A DNA stretch of 64,000 nt from the NCBI RefSeq assembly GCF_014642735.1, contig NZ_BMIV01000012.1, forward strand, positions 1 to 64,000. Direction: 5' to 3'. Of the stretch, positions 41,952 to 50,800 are shown piece after piece; the stretch's first letter is position 1; each line of letters starts with the position of its first letter. The DNA is from Paracoccus acridae (GTDB lineage: Bacteria > Pseudomonadota > Alphaproteobacteria > Rhodobacterales > Rhodobacteraceae). The notes below the pieces were generated by a model that saw only the letters and a program-made list of their open reading frames with translations, had not been told where the DNA came from and did no database searches. Made by a program: the position numbers and the translations under genes.

Positions 41952-42710
41952 ATGGTAACAACACTTGACCTCATCGTAGGATGTCATCCTCAAGCGTCCT
42001 GTCTTGCCTGCCGGACGCGGGACCACTCCATCTGTGCCTATTGCAGACCCGAGGAACTGCGTCAGATCGAAGCTATGCGCTTTTTTCGGTCGTTTGAGCC
42101 GAGGCAGACCATCGTCATGGACGGCGAGGTGCCGGATTTCGTCGGCACCGTTCTCACCGGAACAGTGTCCCTGACGAAGATCATGCCGGACGGTAGAATC
42201 CAGATGGTTGCGATGCTGCGCCCGGGGAATTTTCTTGGCCATCCTTATCGTGCCAAGTCGTCTTACAATGCCGTAGCCTCTACTTCTGTAGTCATGTGCG
42301 GTTTCCGCCGCAAACCCTTCGAGAGGTTGCTGCGCAAGATACCAGAACTTGGGCAGGGGCTTCTGGAGCAGTCCTCCAACGAACTTGATGCGGCGCGGGA
42401 CTGGATGCTGCTTCTGGGCAGAAAGACTGCCCGCGAAAAGGTCGCCTCCTTCCTGATCATCTTCGCCCGCGAGAAGGTTACTCAGGATCCTTCCCTGATG
42501 AAGAAACAGATATACCTGGATCTGCCTTATACGCGGGCGGAGATCGGAGACTTCCTGGGTCTCTCCCTGGAAACCGTCAGCCGCCAGTTCTCGGCTTTCA
42601 AAGATGACAGTGTTGTGGATCCCGATGGGAAGCGGGGTGTCACGGTTGTCGACTATCCGGCATTGCTGGCGGAAACCGGTAATGACGCGGATGGAGGTTG
42701 GCTGGCCTAG
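41952..42710 (+). CDS. Crp/Fnr-family regulator with Fnr-like cysteines
   Basis: 252 residues. An N-terminal Cys cluster C11, C17, C20, C28, C31 (CLACRTRDHSICAYC) and C116 in the cyclic-nucleotide-like barrel (TSVVMCGFRR) could bind a [4Fe-4S] cluster as in Fnr. Then a dimer helix and winged HTH (PYTRAEIGDFLGLSLETVSR). Such regulators sense oxygen or NO. ATG 41952 is chosen to keep the Cys cluster near the N-terminus; longer starts lack support. Its neighbours are NO-defence genes. Confidence 0.75.
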   Translation: MVTTLDLIVGCHPQASCLACRTRDHSICAYCRPEELRQIEAMRFFRSFEPRQTIVMDGEVPDFVGTVLTGTVSLTKIMPDGRIQMVAMLRPGNFLGHPYRAKSSYNAVASTSVVMCGFRRKPFERLLRKIPELGQGLLEQSSNELDAARDWMLLLGRKTAREKVASFLIIFAREKVTQDPSLMKKQIYLDLPYTRAEIGDFLGLSLETVSRQFSAFKDDSVVDPDGKRGVTVVDYPALLAETGNDADGGWLA

Positions 42711-42848
42711 GCAGTATGGTTCATATATGAGAGGGCAAGCGCTTGCCTCTTCCACAGGCCCTGCGGGCTGATGGTCTTATTGCGTAATACTCCCGGAAAC
42801 GGACAGGCAGATGTCCGGCACGAACACTGTGCCTGCCTACGCCCGGGC

Positions 42849-43133
42849 CTATGCCGCTGACGGTGGTGCTGTCAGCCGCACACGGGTCAAGGTCATCACT
42901 TCCCCATCGTCCTTGCAGGTCAAGCGGACCCGCCACCGAGGCGACTGAAACGTCAGACGGAACTTGCCTGCGTCGTCCCCTTCGCCTTGCTCAATCGTGC
43001 TCTTGATGCTCCCAGACCGCATGAGGTCTTGGAAATCGGGAACATCAAGCTCCAGCAGCCGTGCGATCTCGGCCGCTTCGATGACGGGACGACCTTGGTC
43101 AAAGCCGACCTTTATCTTTGAGCCGAGATCCAT
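42849..43133 (-). CDS. Small DUF6522-like protein next to hmp
   Basis: 94 residues, beginning MDLGSKIKVGFDQGRPVIEA and including EIARLLELDVPDFQDLMRSG, SIKSTIEQGEGDD and RLTFQSPRWRVRLTCKDDGE. It fits the small DUF6522 group found beside NO-detoxification and denitrification genes; I give this from memory, without search. ATG 43133 follows GAAAGGGA. It begins 16 bases after the hmp stop, so the two form one operon. Confidence 0.6.
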   Translation of the reverse strand: MDLGSKIKVGFDQGRPVIEAAEIARLLELDVPDFQDLMRSGSIKSTIEQGEGDDAGKFRLTFQSPRWRVRLTCKDDGEVMTLTRVRLTAPPSAA

Positions 43134-43149
43134 GGCACCATCCCTTTCT

Positions 43150-44340
43150 TCAGGCGGCAAGTTGTTCGTCGGTGGGACCGAAGAACTCGTAGTGGATGCG
43201 ATCGGCGGGGATGCCGGCATCACGCAAGCTGCCGACAAAGTGGCGCAGGAAGGGGCGCGGGCCGCAAAGATAAACATCCGCCTCGGCCAGAGGGGTGTTT
43301 CCCTGCAGCCAGTCCAGGGTGATCCGGCCGGGATTGGCTGTTTCGCCCGCCCCGCTTTCGTAAAACGTTTCGACCAGAACATTGCCATGTCGGGCTGCGG
43401 CTTTGCGGACCTGGGCGTCAAGGGCATGATGCGCCGGGCTGCTTGTGCCGTGGACATAGAAGACAGGCACGTCGTGATGCTGCTCGGCAAGAACCTCCAG
43501 CATGCTGACGATGGGGGTCAGCCCTACCCCGCCCGACAGCAAGAGCAGCGGGCGCTGCGGCGTGTCGGACAGATAGAAGTCGCCTGCCGGTGGTGTGGCC
43601 TCGATGACCGCGCCGACCTCGACCTGATCGTGCAGAAAGCCTGAAGCCTCGCCGTTCGGCTCGCGCTTGACGGTGATCCGGTAGAAGTCCGCGTTTGGCG
43701 CGCTTGAAATCGAGTAGTTGCGCTTGACTCCGGCCAGTCCGGCTTCATCGAAACGCAGGGTCAGGTACTGCCCCGGGCGGTGCGCGATGACGGAACGTCC
43801 GTCTAGCGGACGCAACACAAAGGACACGATGTCTTCCGCCTCGCTGCGCTTGTCAGCCACACGGAAGCGTCGCCAGTTGGTCCAGCCGCCCGGCTGCGCC
43901 TCGATCGCGTCACGGATCGCTGTCTCGCGCTCGATCAGCAGGTCGGCCAGGAACCAGTAGGCCTCGCCCCAGGCCTGCAGGATCTCTTCTGTGGCCGCCT
44001 CTCCCAGAACTTCCGCGATGGCACCCAAAAGCGCTTCGGCGACGAATGGATAATGCTCTGGCAGGATGGCGTAGCCGATATGCTTCTGGGCGATCCGCTC
44101 CACCGCTCCGCCAAGAACGCTTAGGTTTTCGATGTTGCGGGCATAAGCCAACACGGCTTGAGCCAAGGCCAGACGCTGCGTCCCCGTCTTCTGGTTCGCG
44201 TGGTTGAACAGGGCTGCAATGTCCTGGTTGCGAAACAGGCGGCGATACATGGTTTCCGTGATCGCCAGACCGTGCTGTTCCAGCGCAGGCACCGTGGCCT
44301 TAACGACGGCAATGGTCTGTTCCGACAGGGACCGGGGCAT
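43150..44340 (-). CDS. hmp: Flavohaemoglobin, NO dioxygenase
   Basis: 396 residues. Globin domain 1-140 with haem-ligand His87 (IAQKHIGYAILPEHYPFVAE) and Tyr32 in the distal pocket. FAD domain (GQYLTLRF, RNYSISSAPNADFYR) and NAD domain (LLSGGVGLTPIVSMLEVLAE, YLCGPRPFLRHFVGSLRDAG). It oxidises NO to nitrate with oxygen and NAD(P)H. Divergent from nsrR over 77 bases containing an NsrR-like operator. Confidence 0.93.
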   Translation of the reverse strand: MPRSLSEQTIAVVKATVPALEQHGLAITETMYRRLFRNQDIAALFNHANQKTGTQRLALAQAVLAYARNIENLSVLGGAVERIAQKHIGYAILPEHYPFVAEALLGAIAEVLGEAATEEILQAWGEAYWFLADLLIERETAIRDAIEAQPGGWTNWRRFRVADKRSEAEDIVSFVLRPLDGRSVIAHRPGQYLTLRFDEAGLAGVKRNYSISSAPNADFYRITVKREPNGEASGFLHDQVEVGAVIEATPPAGDFYLSDTPQRPLLLLSGGVGLTPIVSMLEVLAEQHHDVPVFYVHGTSSPAHHALDAQVRKAAARHGNVLVETFYESGAGETANPGRITLDWLQGNTPLAEADVYLCGPRPFLRHFVGSLRDAGIPADRIHYEFFGPTDEQLAA

Positions 44341-44354
44341 GAGTCTCTCCTAAC

Positions 44355-44371
44355 ATGCATTTCATATCCAT
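44355..44371. promoter_or_regulatory. NsrR-like operator between hmp and nsrR
   Basis: ATGCATTTCATATCCAT is a 17-bp imperfect palindrome (all but two pairs match) and carries the ATGCATTT half site known for NsrR. A perfect TACATGTA follows at 44385-44392. It lies 15 bases from the hmp start and about 47 from nsrR, so one repressor can control both. Confidence 0.6.
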
Positions 44372-44417
44372 CTATACAGAGCTATACATGTACATGGAAT
44401 GTCTCTATTTTAGAAAA

Positions 44418-44834
44418 ATGAAGCTGACCCGCTACACCGACTATGCCCTGCGCACGCTGATCTTCCTCGCGGCCCGCGACGGCGGTCTGGTGTCGATCCG
44501 ACAGATTGCCGAAGCGCATGATATCTCTCAGAACCACTTGATGAAGATCGTCCAGGATCTGGCGGCCTCCGGCTTCATCCGGACCACCAGAGGTCGTCAC
44601 GGCGGACTGCAACTGGCGCGACCGGCGACCGAGATCACCATCGGTCAAGTCGTTCGGCATACCGAAGGTGACAGCGGCATGGTCGATTGCAGCACCTGCC
44701 GGGTTGCCGAGGACTGCGGCCTGCCCGCCGTCTTTTCAGAGGCGAGAGAGGCTTTCCTTGCTGTTCTGGACAGGTGTCGTCTTTCGGATGTCGCCCGGAT
44801 GCCGAATGCCTTTCGTCATCTGTTTGTCGTCTGA
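44418..44834 (+). CDS. nsrR: NsrR, NO-sensing Rrf2 repressor
   Basis: 138 residues. MKLTRYTDYALRTLIFLAAR and AEAHDISQNHLMKIVQDLAA are the Rrf2 winged helix, and RGRHGGLQLARPATEITIGQ the wing. The Fe-S ligands are C91, C94 and C100 (DCSTCRVAEDCGL), the NsrR pattern. It represses hmp until NO damages the cluster. ATG 44418 begins the family N-terminus exactly. Confidence 0.92.
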   Translation: MKLTRYTDYALRTLIFLAARDGGLVSIRQIAEAHDISQNHLMKIVQDLAASGFIRTTRGRHGGLQLARPATEITIGQVVRHTEGDSGMVDCSTCRVAEDCGLPAVFSEAREAFLAVLDRCRLSDVARMPNAFRHLFVV

Positions 44835-45260
44835 AAGGAGCAAGGTCGCTTGACCGCAGTCTGGCCACGTGCCTGAACTGTCACCGATAACCTGCTGCGC
44901 GCTCCTTGCTGTCCTCATGCAGCAGCGTATGGATGAGGGTCCGTGGCCTCGTCCCGCACCAAAATGTAGTATTGAAGCCTGCAGGGGCGTTAGCAATATG
45001 CTATATTTCAGGATGCATTTGGCTTGGTAAGGCTTGGCGTGATGGCATCTGTAAGCCCGCCTTCGCCGACCGCATTTATCTTACAATACAACGCCCCGGA
45101 TAGAAGCTGCTCCAGCCACACACTGGCAAACAGGCTTGCATATCGGTTACTCCGGCCCTGGCTTCGCCACTGGTGCGGGAGTGCCAAATCTGGCCTGCGT
45201 CAGGCGAGCAGAAGGACGCGTGCCGGTTGGCATGTCCACTGCCCGAGACGTAGCCGCTCG
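44835..45260. other. Gap without a supported gene
   Basis: About 425 bases between nsrR and the metB-like gene. No open frame is convincing and no clear terminator hairpin is seen. Confidence 0.5.
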
Positions 45261-46463
45261 TCAAACTGCTCCATTACCACGAGGGCCGTTTTTGGCGCCC
45301 GCCCCTCGTTCGGCAGCAACAAGCGCGCGGGAGAGGTCGGCAATGAGATCGGTTTCGGCTTCAAGGCCCACCGAGAGACGCAACAGGTTATCGCTGATGC
45401 CCGCTGCGTGACGCGCCTCCGAGCCCATGCCTGCATGAGTCATGGTCGCGGGATGGGCAACCAGGCTCTCGATGCCGCCGAGCGACTCGGCGAGAGTGAA
45501 GACTTCGACTGCTTCGACAAAGTGGCGCACTGCCTCCGTGCCTCCGCGGAGTTCGAAGCTCAGCATCGCCCCGAAACCCTGCTGCTGGGTGGCCGCCAGT
45601 GCATGACCAGGATCGCTCTCAAGCCCGGGATAATGGACAGCCGCGACCCCTGGCTGGGCCGCAAGAAAGGTCGCTACAGCCATGGCATTCGCCTGCTGGC
45701 GCTCGAGGCGCGCAAAAAGCGTGCGCAGGCCACGCAGTGTCAGGTATGCGTCGAAGGGCGCCCCAGCGGTACCGGCAATGTTGGCCCAGGCTGAAAGCTG
45801 CTCGACATCAGGTGCCGCCGCAGCGATCACCGCACCGCCGACCACATCGGAATGGCCGTTGATGTACTTGGTCGTTGAGTGGACGACAAAGTCCGCGCCA
45901 TAAGCGATCGGTCTCTGCAGCGCGGGCGAGAGAAAGGTGTTATCGACGACCACCTGCGCGCCCGCTGCATGGGCCTTGTCCGCGATAGCTCGGATATCGC
46001 TCACCCGCATCAGCGGATTGCTTGGCGTTTCGACAAACACGAGCCTGGGGCTGCGCCCGAGGGCTTCCTCAAGTGCCGCGGCATCGCCCTGATCGACAAA
46101 GGCAAGATCGAAGTGGCCGCGCTCTGCCCGCGCGGCGAGGAGCCGGTAGGTGCCTCCGTAGCAGTCGCGCGGTGCGAGGACGAGATCGCCCTGGCGCAGG
46201 AGAGACAGCACCAGATCGATAGCGGCCATTCCCGACGCCGTCACTACCGCGCCTGCGCCGCCCTCAAGGCGCGCCAGCGCCTCGGCAAGAAGTGCGCGGC
46301 TGGGGTTGGAAACGCGGGAATACTCATGCGTCCCGCTGTGCTCGTATCCGGCAAAGGCGAAGGTGCTCGACAGATAAATCGGCGGTGCAACAGCACCGAA
46401 CTCACGGTCGAATGCAATTCCGTAAGATGCTGCTATAGTCTCGAGTTTCGTCGGCTCGCTCAT
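45261..46463 (-). CDS. metB: PLP-dependent cystathionine gamma-synthase/lyase type enzyme
   Basis: 400 residues. Family marks: APPIYLSSTFAFAGYEHSGT, YSRVSNPSRALLAEALARLE (phosphate-binding region), SGMAAIDLVLSLL, VFVETPSNPLMRVSD, VVVDNTFLSPALQRPI and the PLP lysine region VVHSTTKYINGHSDVVGG (Lys in TTKY). The Cys/Met-metabolism PLP family includes gamma-synthases and gamma-lyases; I name metB by best pattern. ATG 46463 (MSEPTKLE) is chosen, 8 codons inside the longest frame. It stands alone; the leader holds a small CCAC/GTGG hairpin but no recognisable SAM riboswitch. Confidence 0.85.
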   Translation of the reverse strand: MSEPTKLETIAASYGIAFDREFGAVAPPIYLSSTFAFAGYEHSGTHEYSRVSNPSRALLAEALARLEGGAGAVVTASGMAAIDLVLSLLRQGDLVLAPRDCYGGTYRLLAARAERGHFDLAFVDQGDAAALEEALGRSPRLVFVETPSNPLMRVSDIRAIADKAHAAGAQVVVDNTFLSPALQRPIAYGADFVVHSTTKYINGHSDVVGGAVIAAAAPDVEQLSAWANIAGTAGAPFDAYLTLRGLRTLFARLERQQANAMAVATFLAAQPGVAAVHYPGLESDPGHALAATQQQGFGAMLSFELRGGTEAVRHFVEAVEVFTLAESLGGIESLVAHPATMTHAGMGSEARHAAGISDNLLRLSVGLEAETDLIADLSRALVAAERGAGAKNGPRGNGAV

Positions 46464-46654
46464 GCTACCGCTCAGCCTCAGCCCCACCGAAAGTGGCGAG
46501 TGTCTTCAGGGATCATCGGTCCTTGGCAGGAGACTGACAAGCCCCAACGGGGAAGGTGTGTCTTCCGAACCGGATCGTCTGGTCCTTCAGACAAGCCTGG
46601 AGCCGCTCCTCCGATGGATGAACGCCATGTCCCGCAGCGAGGCGCTTTCTTGTA

Positions 46655-46795
46655 TCAACTTGAACGCGGATAAACTGTCAGGACCCGTTGGATGAAGTCG
46701 CGGAACTCCTGCATGTCGGTGCGTAGAAAGGTCTCGGTCGACTTGACACCAACCGTTCCGTCATCACGGCCAATCGACGGCGGATCTCGCCTAAC
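46655..46795 (-). pseudogene. C-terminal fragment of an unidentified enzyme
   Basis: Minus strand reads SIGRDDGTVGVKSTETFLRT, then DMQEFRDFIQRVLTVYPRSS and stop at 46655. This looks like the conserved C-terminus of a flavin-reductase-like protein, but I cannot name the family safely. There is no start codon, and the frame breaks off just after the cytochrome oxidase gene's 3' end. A leftover of a deleted gene. Confidence 0.35.
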
Positions 46796-46813
46796 CCTGG
46801 CTAGGCCGCTCTT

Positions 46814-48505
46814 CTATCGTTGTAGTGGATCGGAGTTTTCCCTAGCGAACGCGTAGTCACGGTCCCAGTCCTCTCGCCGGGGAAGCCGTTCGAACGCATG
46901 TTCGGGCGGCGGCGATGACAGCGTCCATTCCAGCGTGTCGGCGTATTCGTTCCAATAGTTGTTCTGGGTCACGCGCTGTCCTGCGAAAAGCGTGTAGAAC
47001 ACCACGCCGATGAACCAGAGAAACGATGCGAATGCGAGGTAAGCACCGATCGAGCTGACGTAGTTCCAGACTGCGAAGGCATCTGGATAATCGATGTACC
47101 GGCGCGGCATTCCTTGTCGGCCCAGAAAGTGCTGCGGGAAGAAGATCAGGTTCGAGCCGATGAACATCGCCCAGAAGTGCAGCTTGCCTGCCCATTCGGG
47201 ATACTGGCGGCCCGACATCTTGCCGATCCAGAAATAGATGCCCGCGAACAGGGCGAACACCGCCCCCAGCGACATCACATAGTGGAAATGGGCGACCACG
47301 TAGTAGGTGTCGTGATAAACGCGATCGAGCGGCGTCTGCGCCACAACAACGCCGGTGACGCCACCCACAGTGAAGAGGAACAGGAAGCCGAAGACGAACA
47401 GCATCGGCGTCCTGAACTCGACCGAGCCGCCCCACATCGTTGCGATCCAGCTGAAGACCTTGATGCCCGTGGGCACGGCGATGGTCATGCTGGCAATCTG
47501 GAAGTAGGCCTGTTGAGTAATCGACATGCCGACGGTGTACATATGATGGGCCCAGACCGCGAAGCCGAGGACCGCAATCGCGATCATGGCAAGGACCATG
47601 GGCAGATAGCCGAATATGGGTTTTCGGGAAAACGTGGCGGCGACGTGGCTGACGATGCCAAAGCCGGGTAGGATCAGCATATACACCTCGGGATGGCCAA
47701 AGAACCACAAGAGATGCTGATAAAGGACAGGATCGCCGCCGCCCGCCGGGTTGAAGAAATTCGTCGCAAAGTTGCGGTCCATCAGCAGCATCGTGATCGC
47801 GCCCGCCAGTACCGGCAGCGACAGCAGGATCATCCAGGCCGTGACGAACACCGACCAGGCGAACAGCGGAACCTTGAACAGCGTCATTCCCGGCGCGCGC
47901 ATGTTCAGGAAGGTGGTGATGATGTTGATCGCGCCCAGGATGGACGAGGCGCCTGACAGATGGATCGAGAAGATCGCCAGATCCATGGCATAGCCGCCTT
48001 CGGTCGTTGACAAGGGAGCGTAAAGGACCCAGCCCACCCCGGCGCCCGCCTGCCCATTCCCGCCCGGCGAAAGCAGCGACAGGATCGCCATGCTCGCACC
48101 CGCCAGATACATCCAGTAGCTGAGATTGTTCAGCCGCGGAAACGCCATGTCCGGTGCGCCGATATGCAGCGGCAGGAAATAGTTTCCGAAACCGCCGAAC
48201 AGCGCGGGAATGACGACGAAGAACATCATCAGCACGCCGTGATAGGTGATCAGGACATTCCACAAATGCCCGTTTGGCGTGCAGTCCTCGGCCGAGGGCA
48301 GCAGGCGAAGGCCCTCCATGCACATGTACTGAACGCCGGGGTGTTGCAGCTCTAACCGCATGTAAACCGTGAAGAGGACCGAGATCAGCCCGAAGAACCC
48401 GGCGGTAAACAGGTAGAGAATGCCGATGTCCTTGTGATTGGTCGACATGAACCATCGGGTGAAGAACCCGCGGCCGTCAGCGTGAACGTCGCTTGCCTGG
48501 GCCAT
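46814..48505 (-). CDS. ctaD: Cytochrome c oxidase subunit I (aa3 type), stand-alone copy
   Basis: 563 residues with twelve TM helices. Haem and copper ligands: the low-spin haem His in [20 protein letters not shown], the CuB region [20 protein letters not shown] (with the His-Tyr crosslink), [12 protein letters not shown] (two His) and [20 protein letters not shown] (haem ligands). Proton-channel features are present (NxxxN in [14 protein letters not shown] and WMYL regions). No subunit II or III gene lies nearby. In Paracoccus there are two subunit I genes, and one stands alone, which matches. Start ATG 48505. Confidence 0.93.
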   Translation of the reverse strand: MAQASDVHADGRGFFTRWFMSTNHKDIGILYLFTAGFFGLISVLFTVYMRLELQHPGVQYMCMEGLRLLPSAEDCTPNGHLWNVLITYHGVLMMFFVVIPALFGGFGNYFLPLHIGAPDMAFPRLNNLSYWMYLAGASMAILSLLSPGGNGQAGAGVGWVLYAPLSTTEGGYAMDLAIFSIHLSGASSILGAINIITTFLNMRAPGMTLFKVPLFAWSVFVTAWMILLSLPVLAGAITMLLMDRNFATNFFNPAGGGDPVLYQHLLWFFGHPEVYMLILPGFGIVSHVAATFSRKPIFGYLPMVLAMIAIAVLGFAVWAHHMYTVGMSITQQAYFQIASMTIAVPTGIKVFSWIATMWGGSVEFRTPMLFVFGFLFLFTVGGVTGVVVAQTPLDRVYHDTYYVVAHFHYVMSLGAVFALFAGIYFWIGKMSGRQYPEWAGKLHFWAMFIGSNLIFFPQHFLGRQGMPRRYIDYPDAFAVWNYVSSIGAYLAFASFLWFIGVVFYTLFAGQRVTQNNYWNEYADTLEWTLSSPPPEHAFERLPRREDWDRDYAFARENSDPLQR

Positions 48506-48529
48506 CTCGCCCCCTCCTCCATGATCCCA

Positions 48530-48868
48530 TCAGTGGTCGGCGGACTCCTCCAGCACGGCCAGCGTCTTGTTGGCGTGGGCATAGGCCGCGCCCGCGCGCA
48601 TCTCGGCCGCGACCCAGATCGCTTCCATGATCTGTTCGTCCGTCGCGCCCGCGCGCCTGGCGCCCTTTGCGTGGCCCTCGATGCACCAAGGGCACTGGGT
48701 CACATGGGCCACCGCAAGCGCGATCAGTTGCTTGGTCTTCTTGTCCAGCGCGCCCTCGGCAAAGACCGCCTTCGACAACGCAAGAAAGGCGTCATCGATT
48801 TCCGGTGCCAGGGCGTGACGTCGATCTGCCAGCGCCTTGCTGGCCTTCGGCATGGTCATGTCGGTCAT
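48530..48868 (-). CDS. AhpD-like carboxymuconolactone decarboxylase family protein
   Basis: 112 residues. The active-site motif CPWCIEGHAKGARRAGATDE (CxxC...H) is that of AhpD-like alkylhydroperoxidases; ALDKKTKQLIALAVAHVTQC precedes it. Likely thiol-based peroxidase or related redox activity in the cytoplasm. ATG 48868 follows GAGGAGC; ATG 48859 is an internal alternative. It lies 24 bases upstream of ctaD on the same strand, so the two may be cotranscribed. Confidence 0.85.
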   Translation of the reverse strand: MTDMTMPKASKALADRRHALAPEIDDAFLALSKAVFAEGALDKKTKQLIALAVAHVTQCPWCIEGHAKGARRAGATDEQIMEAIWVAAEMRAGAAYAHANKTLAVLEESADH

Positions 48869-48892
48869 GGTGGTGCTCCTCGATCCTGCGTT

Positions 48893-49240
48893 TCATTCGC
48901 GCCAATAATCATTCGCGGCTGCCACAGTCGCGAACCACGCGGCCGCCACGCCGGACACCTCGATCAGGCTGTCGGCATCCCCGGCATAGATGGGCCTTTG
49001 CGTCTTCAGCACCTCGACGTCAGGCTGGGTTGTCTTGACTGCCCGCCGCGCCAGCGTGATCGCCAGGTCAAAGCCCTGTTGCGGGGTCTCGGTGATCAAC
49101 GTCGTCAGCCACGGCGCGGGCGCGGTTTCTGCCGGTGCCTCGGCCGGCCTGTCGGCAGCCGCTGCGTCACTTCCTTGGGCAAGGACCGAGGTCGGCAGCA
49201 GGGTCAGCGCCGCGGCAAGGATCATCTGCGGTCGTGACAT
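48893..49240 (-). CDS. Exported hypothetical protein (115 aa)
   Basis: Signal peptide (MILAAALTLLPTSVLAQ) then an Ala/Glu-rich stretch and a mixed helix region (LTTLITETPQQGFDLAITLA, VEVLKTQRPIYAGDADSLIE). No Cys, no domain recognised. ATG 49240 follows AAAGGAAAA. It lies 24 bases upstream of the AhpD-like gene in the same direction, suggesting one operon with ctaD. Confidence 0.55.
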   Translation of the reverse strand: MSRPQMILAAALTLLPTSVLAQGSDAAAADRPAEAPAETAPAPWLTTLITETPQQGFDLAITLARRAVKTTQPDVEVLKTQRPIYAGDADSLIEVSGVAAAWFATVAAANDYWRE

Positions 49241-49333
49241 GGCTTTTTCCTTTGATTGGCACCCTGACACGAACGGCTTTCAGTTGGGCGAAACCTGACG
49301 AAACCCGTGATGCGCCTTCGGGCAGATGGTTGC

Positions 49334-50083
49334 TCATGGCTTCGTCCGACATTGCAGGCCGAACTCGGTGACGATGGCGTCCATGGCGATATCGTGCGGC
49401 TGCGGAAAGATCGTTGAAAGACGGGCGGATTGTATCCCTACGCCGATGAGGAAGGGCCGAGGGCGCAGCGCCGCCAGCGTCCGGTCGAAATAGCCGCCGC
49501 CATAGCCAAGCCGGAACCCCGCATTGTCCCAGCCTACGACTGGGGCAAGGGTCACATCGGGAATGCGTTCGGGTCCCTCGGCGGGGACCGGGATCTTCCA
49601 GAATCCCTGCACCATGCGACAGCCGGGCCTCCAAGTCCGAAAGATCATCGGCGTTCCGGGCTTTGTCACGACCGGCAGAACGATCGTCGCCCCGCGCCCG
49701 GTCATGTCCTCCATCCAATGCCGAAGGTTCAGTTCTGCCTTGATCGGCCACCATGCTGAAACTGTCAGACCAGCAACATCCCCATGGCGCTCCGCCAACA
49801 GGCGGTCCAGCGTGCGCGCCACCGCGAGCGACGCGTCGTGGCGCTTGGCAACCGGCAGCGCGGCCCGGTCCTGAAGAAGCGATGTGCGTCGGGCCTTGCG
49901 CCACCGTGCAACGTCGGTCGCCTGCTGGGGATCGGCACCCAGCGGATCAAAATAGGACGGTGCGATCTCGTGGGCGAAACAGGGAGGCGAAGCGAAGCTG
50001 CCTGTGGCGTTATCTTCCCGGTTCCCCGCTGCAAGCTGCTCTGCAGCCGAGGAAACCTGTTGGATATAGTCTGGTGCACTCAT
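49334..50083 (-). CDS. 5-formyltetrahydrofolate cyclo-ligase
   Basis: 249 residues, about 50 longer than usual at the N-terminus. Core motifs: ARWRKARRTSLLQDRAALPV (substrate-binding start), VSAWWPIKAELNLRHWMEDM and the nucleotide-binding end LGYGGGYFDRTLAALRPRPF. Converts 5-formyl-THF to methenyl-THF with ATP. Start ATG 50083 overlaps the DUF488 stop as ATGA. The N-terminal 50 residues (with CFAHEIAPSYFDPLGADPQQ) are conserved in some alphaproteobacteria. Confidence 0.85.
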   Translation of the reverse strand: MSAPDYIQQVSSAAEQLAAGNREDNATGSFASPPCFAHEIAPSYFDPLGADPQQATDVARWRKARRTSLLQDRAALPVAKRHDASLAVARTLDRLLAERHGDVAGLTVSAWWPIKAELNLRHWMEDMTGRGATIVLPVVTKPGTPMIFRTWRPGCRMVQGFWKIPVPAEGPERIPDVTLAPVVGWDNAGFRLGYGGGYFDRTLAALRPRPFLIGVGIQSARLSTIFPQPHDIAMDAIVTEFGLQCRTKP

Positions 50084-50463
50084 CTTCTATCTGCTCCGCC
50101 GGAAAGCTGCTGAGCCAGATAATCGCGCAGAACGACAGCCTGGTTGTGTTCGCGATCCTTGGCGCCGTACAGCAAGGTGACACGGCCCTTGCGGCACCAT
50201 GTCATCAACTGTTCGATCGCTTCGGGATTATCGGCCAGTTCTGCCCAATATCGGTTCTGGAACCCGACCCATTTTTCGGGATCATGATCGAACCATTTGC
50301 GCAGTTCTGCACTGGGCGCGATGTCCTTGATCCAGTCGTCAAGGTCGAGGTCCTTTTTAGACAAGCCACGGGGCCATAGCCTGTCAACAAGGATGCGGGC
50401 GCCGTCGTCCTGTCCGCCCTTGTCATAGTCGCGGGCGATGCGGATATCGACATCTGTCGTCAT
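50080..50463 (-). CDS. DUF488-family protein
   Basis: 127 residues. Starts MTTDVDIRIARDYDKGG; contains the signature RILVDRLWPRGLSKKDLDLD, EWIKD-like DDWIKDIAPSAELRKWFDHD and RVTLLYGAKDREHNQAVVLR. DUF488 function is unresolved. ATG 50463 follows GGGAGGGGG. Coupled to the folate enzyme downstream, so it may support the same step or simply share regulation. Confidence 0.85.
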   Translation of the reverse strand: MTTDVDIRIARDYDKGGQDDGARILVDRLWPRGLSKKDLDLDDWIKDIAPSAELRKWFDHDPEKWVGFQNRYWAELADNPEAIEQLMTWCRKGRVTLLYGAKDREHNQAVVLRDYLAQQLSGGADRR

Positions 50464-50748
50464 TTCCCCCTCCCAGCATATTGGCGATCAGCCGAATACC
50501 GTTGCGCACCGCCTTAGATGCATTCTGGCCAAGCAGGCGCGCCCCCTTTCCCTAGGCGACAGATCTTGCGGGCGTCGTCCCAGACCTGGACGAGCCATCG
50601 CGGGACCTAGGCCCGGCGAACGGCAGTTCCGTATGCCTCACGACGCGCGAGCCATGATGTTGTTCGGTTATAAATGCGGCTGCGACGTTGCATCGCGTGA
50701 CATGCCGCTTCCCCAATGGGGCTGTAGTTCAAGCCTAGGCTGGTAAAC

Positions 50749-50765
50749 AGGTATTGTAAATACCT
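50749..50765. promoter_or_regulatory. Perfect palindrome upstream of the broken Rrf2 gene
   Basis: AGGTATT-GTA-AATACCT: 7-bp inverted repeat, 3-base spacer. Size and AT-rich centre fit an Rrf2-type repressor operator. It lies 36 bases before the repeat-marked start of the Rrf2 pseudogene. Confidence 0.55.
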
Positions 50766-50800
50766 ATTAATGATGTGGCACAGTGTGCCTGACTTCATTC

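Noticed and set aside
46464..46654. Possible SAM riboswitch upstream of the metB-like gene
   Set aside because: Only a small hairpin is visible; neither SAM-II nor SAM/SAH conserved sequences are present.
46857..48455. A second very long open frame within the cytochrome oxidase gene
   Set aside because: It lies in another frame of the same strand as ctaD; its composition is unlike a membrane protein and the ctaD frame has all haem ligands.
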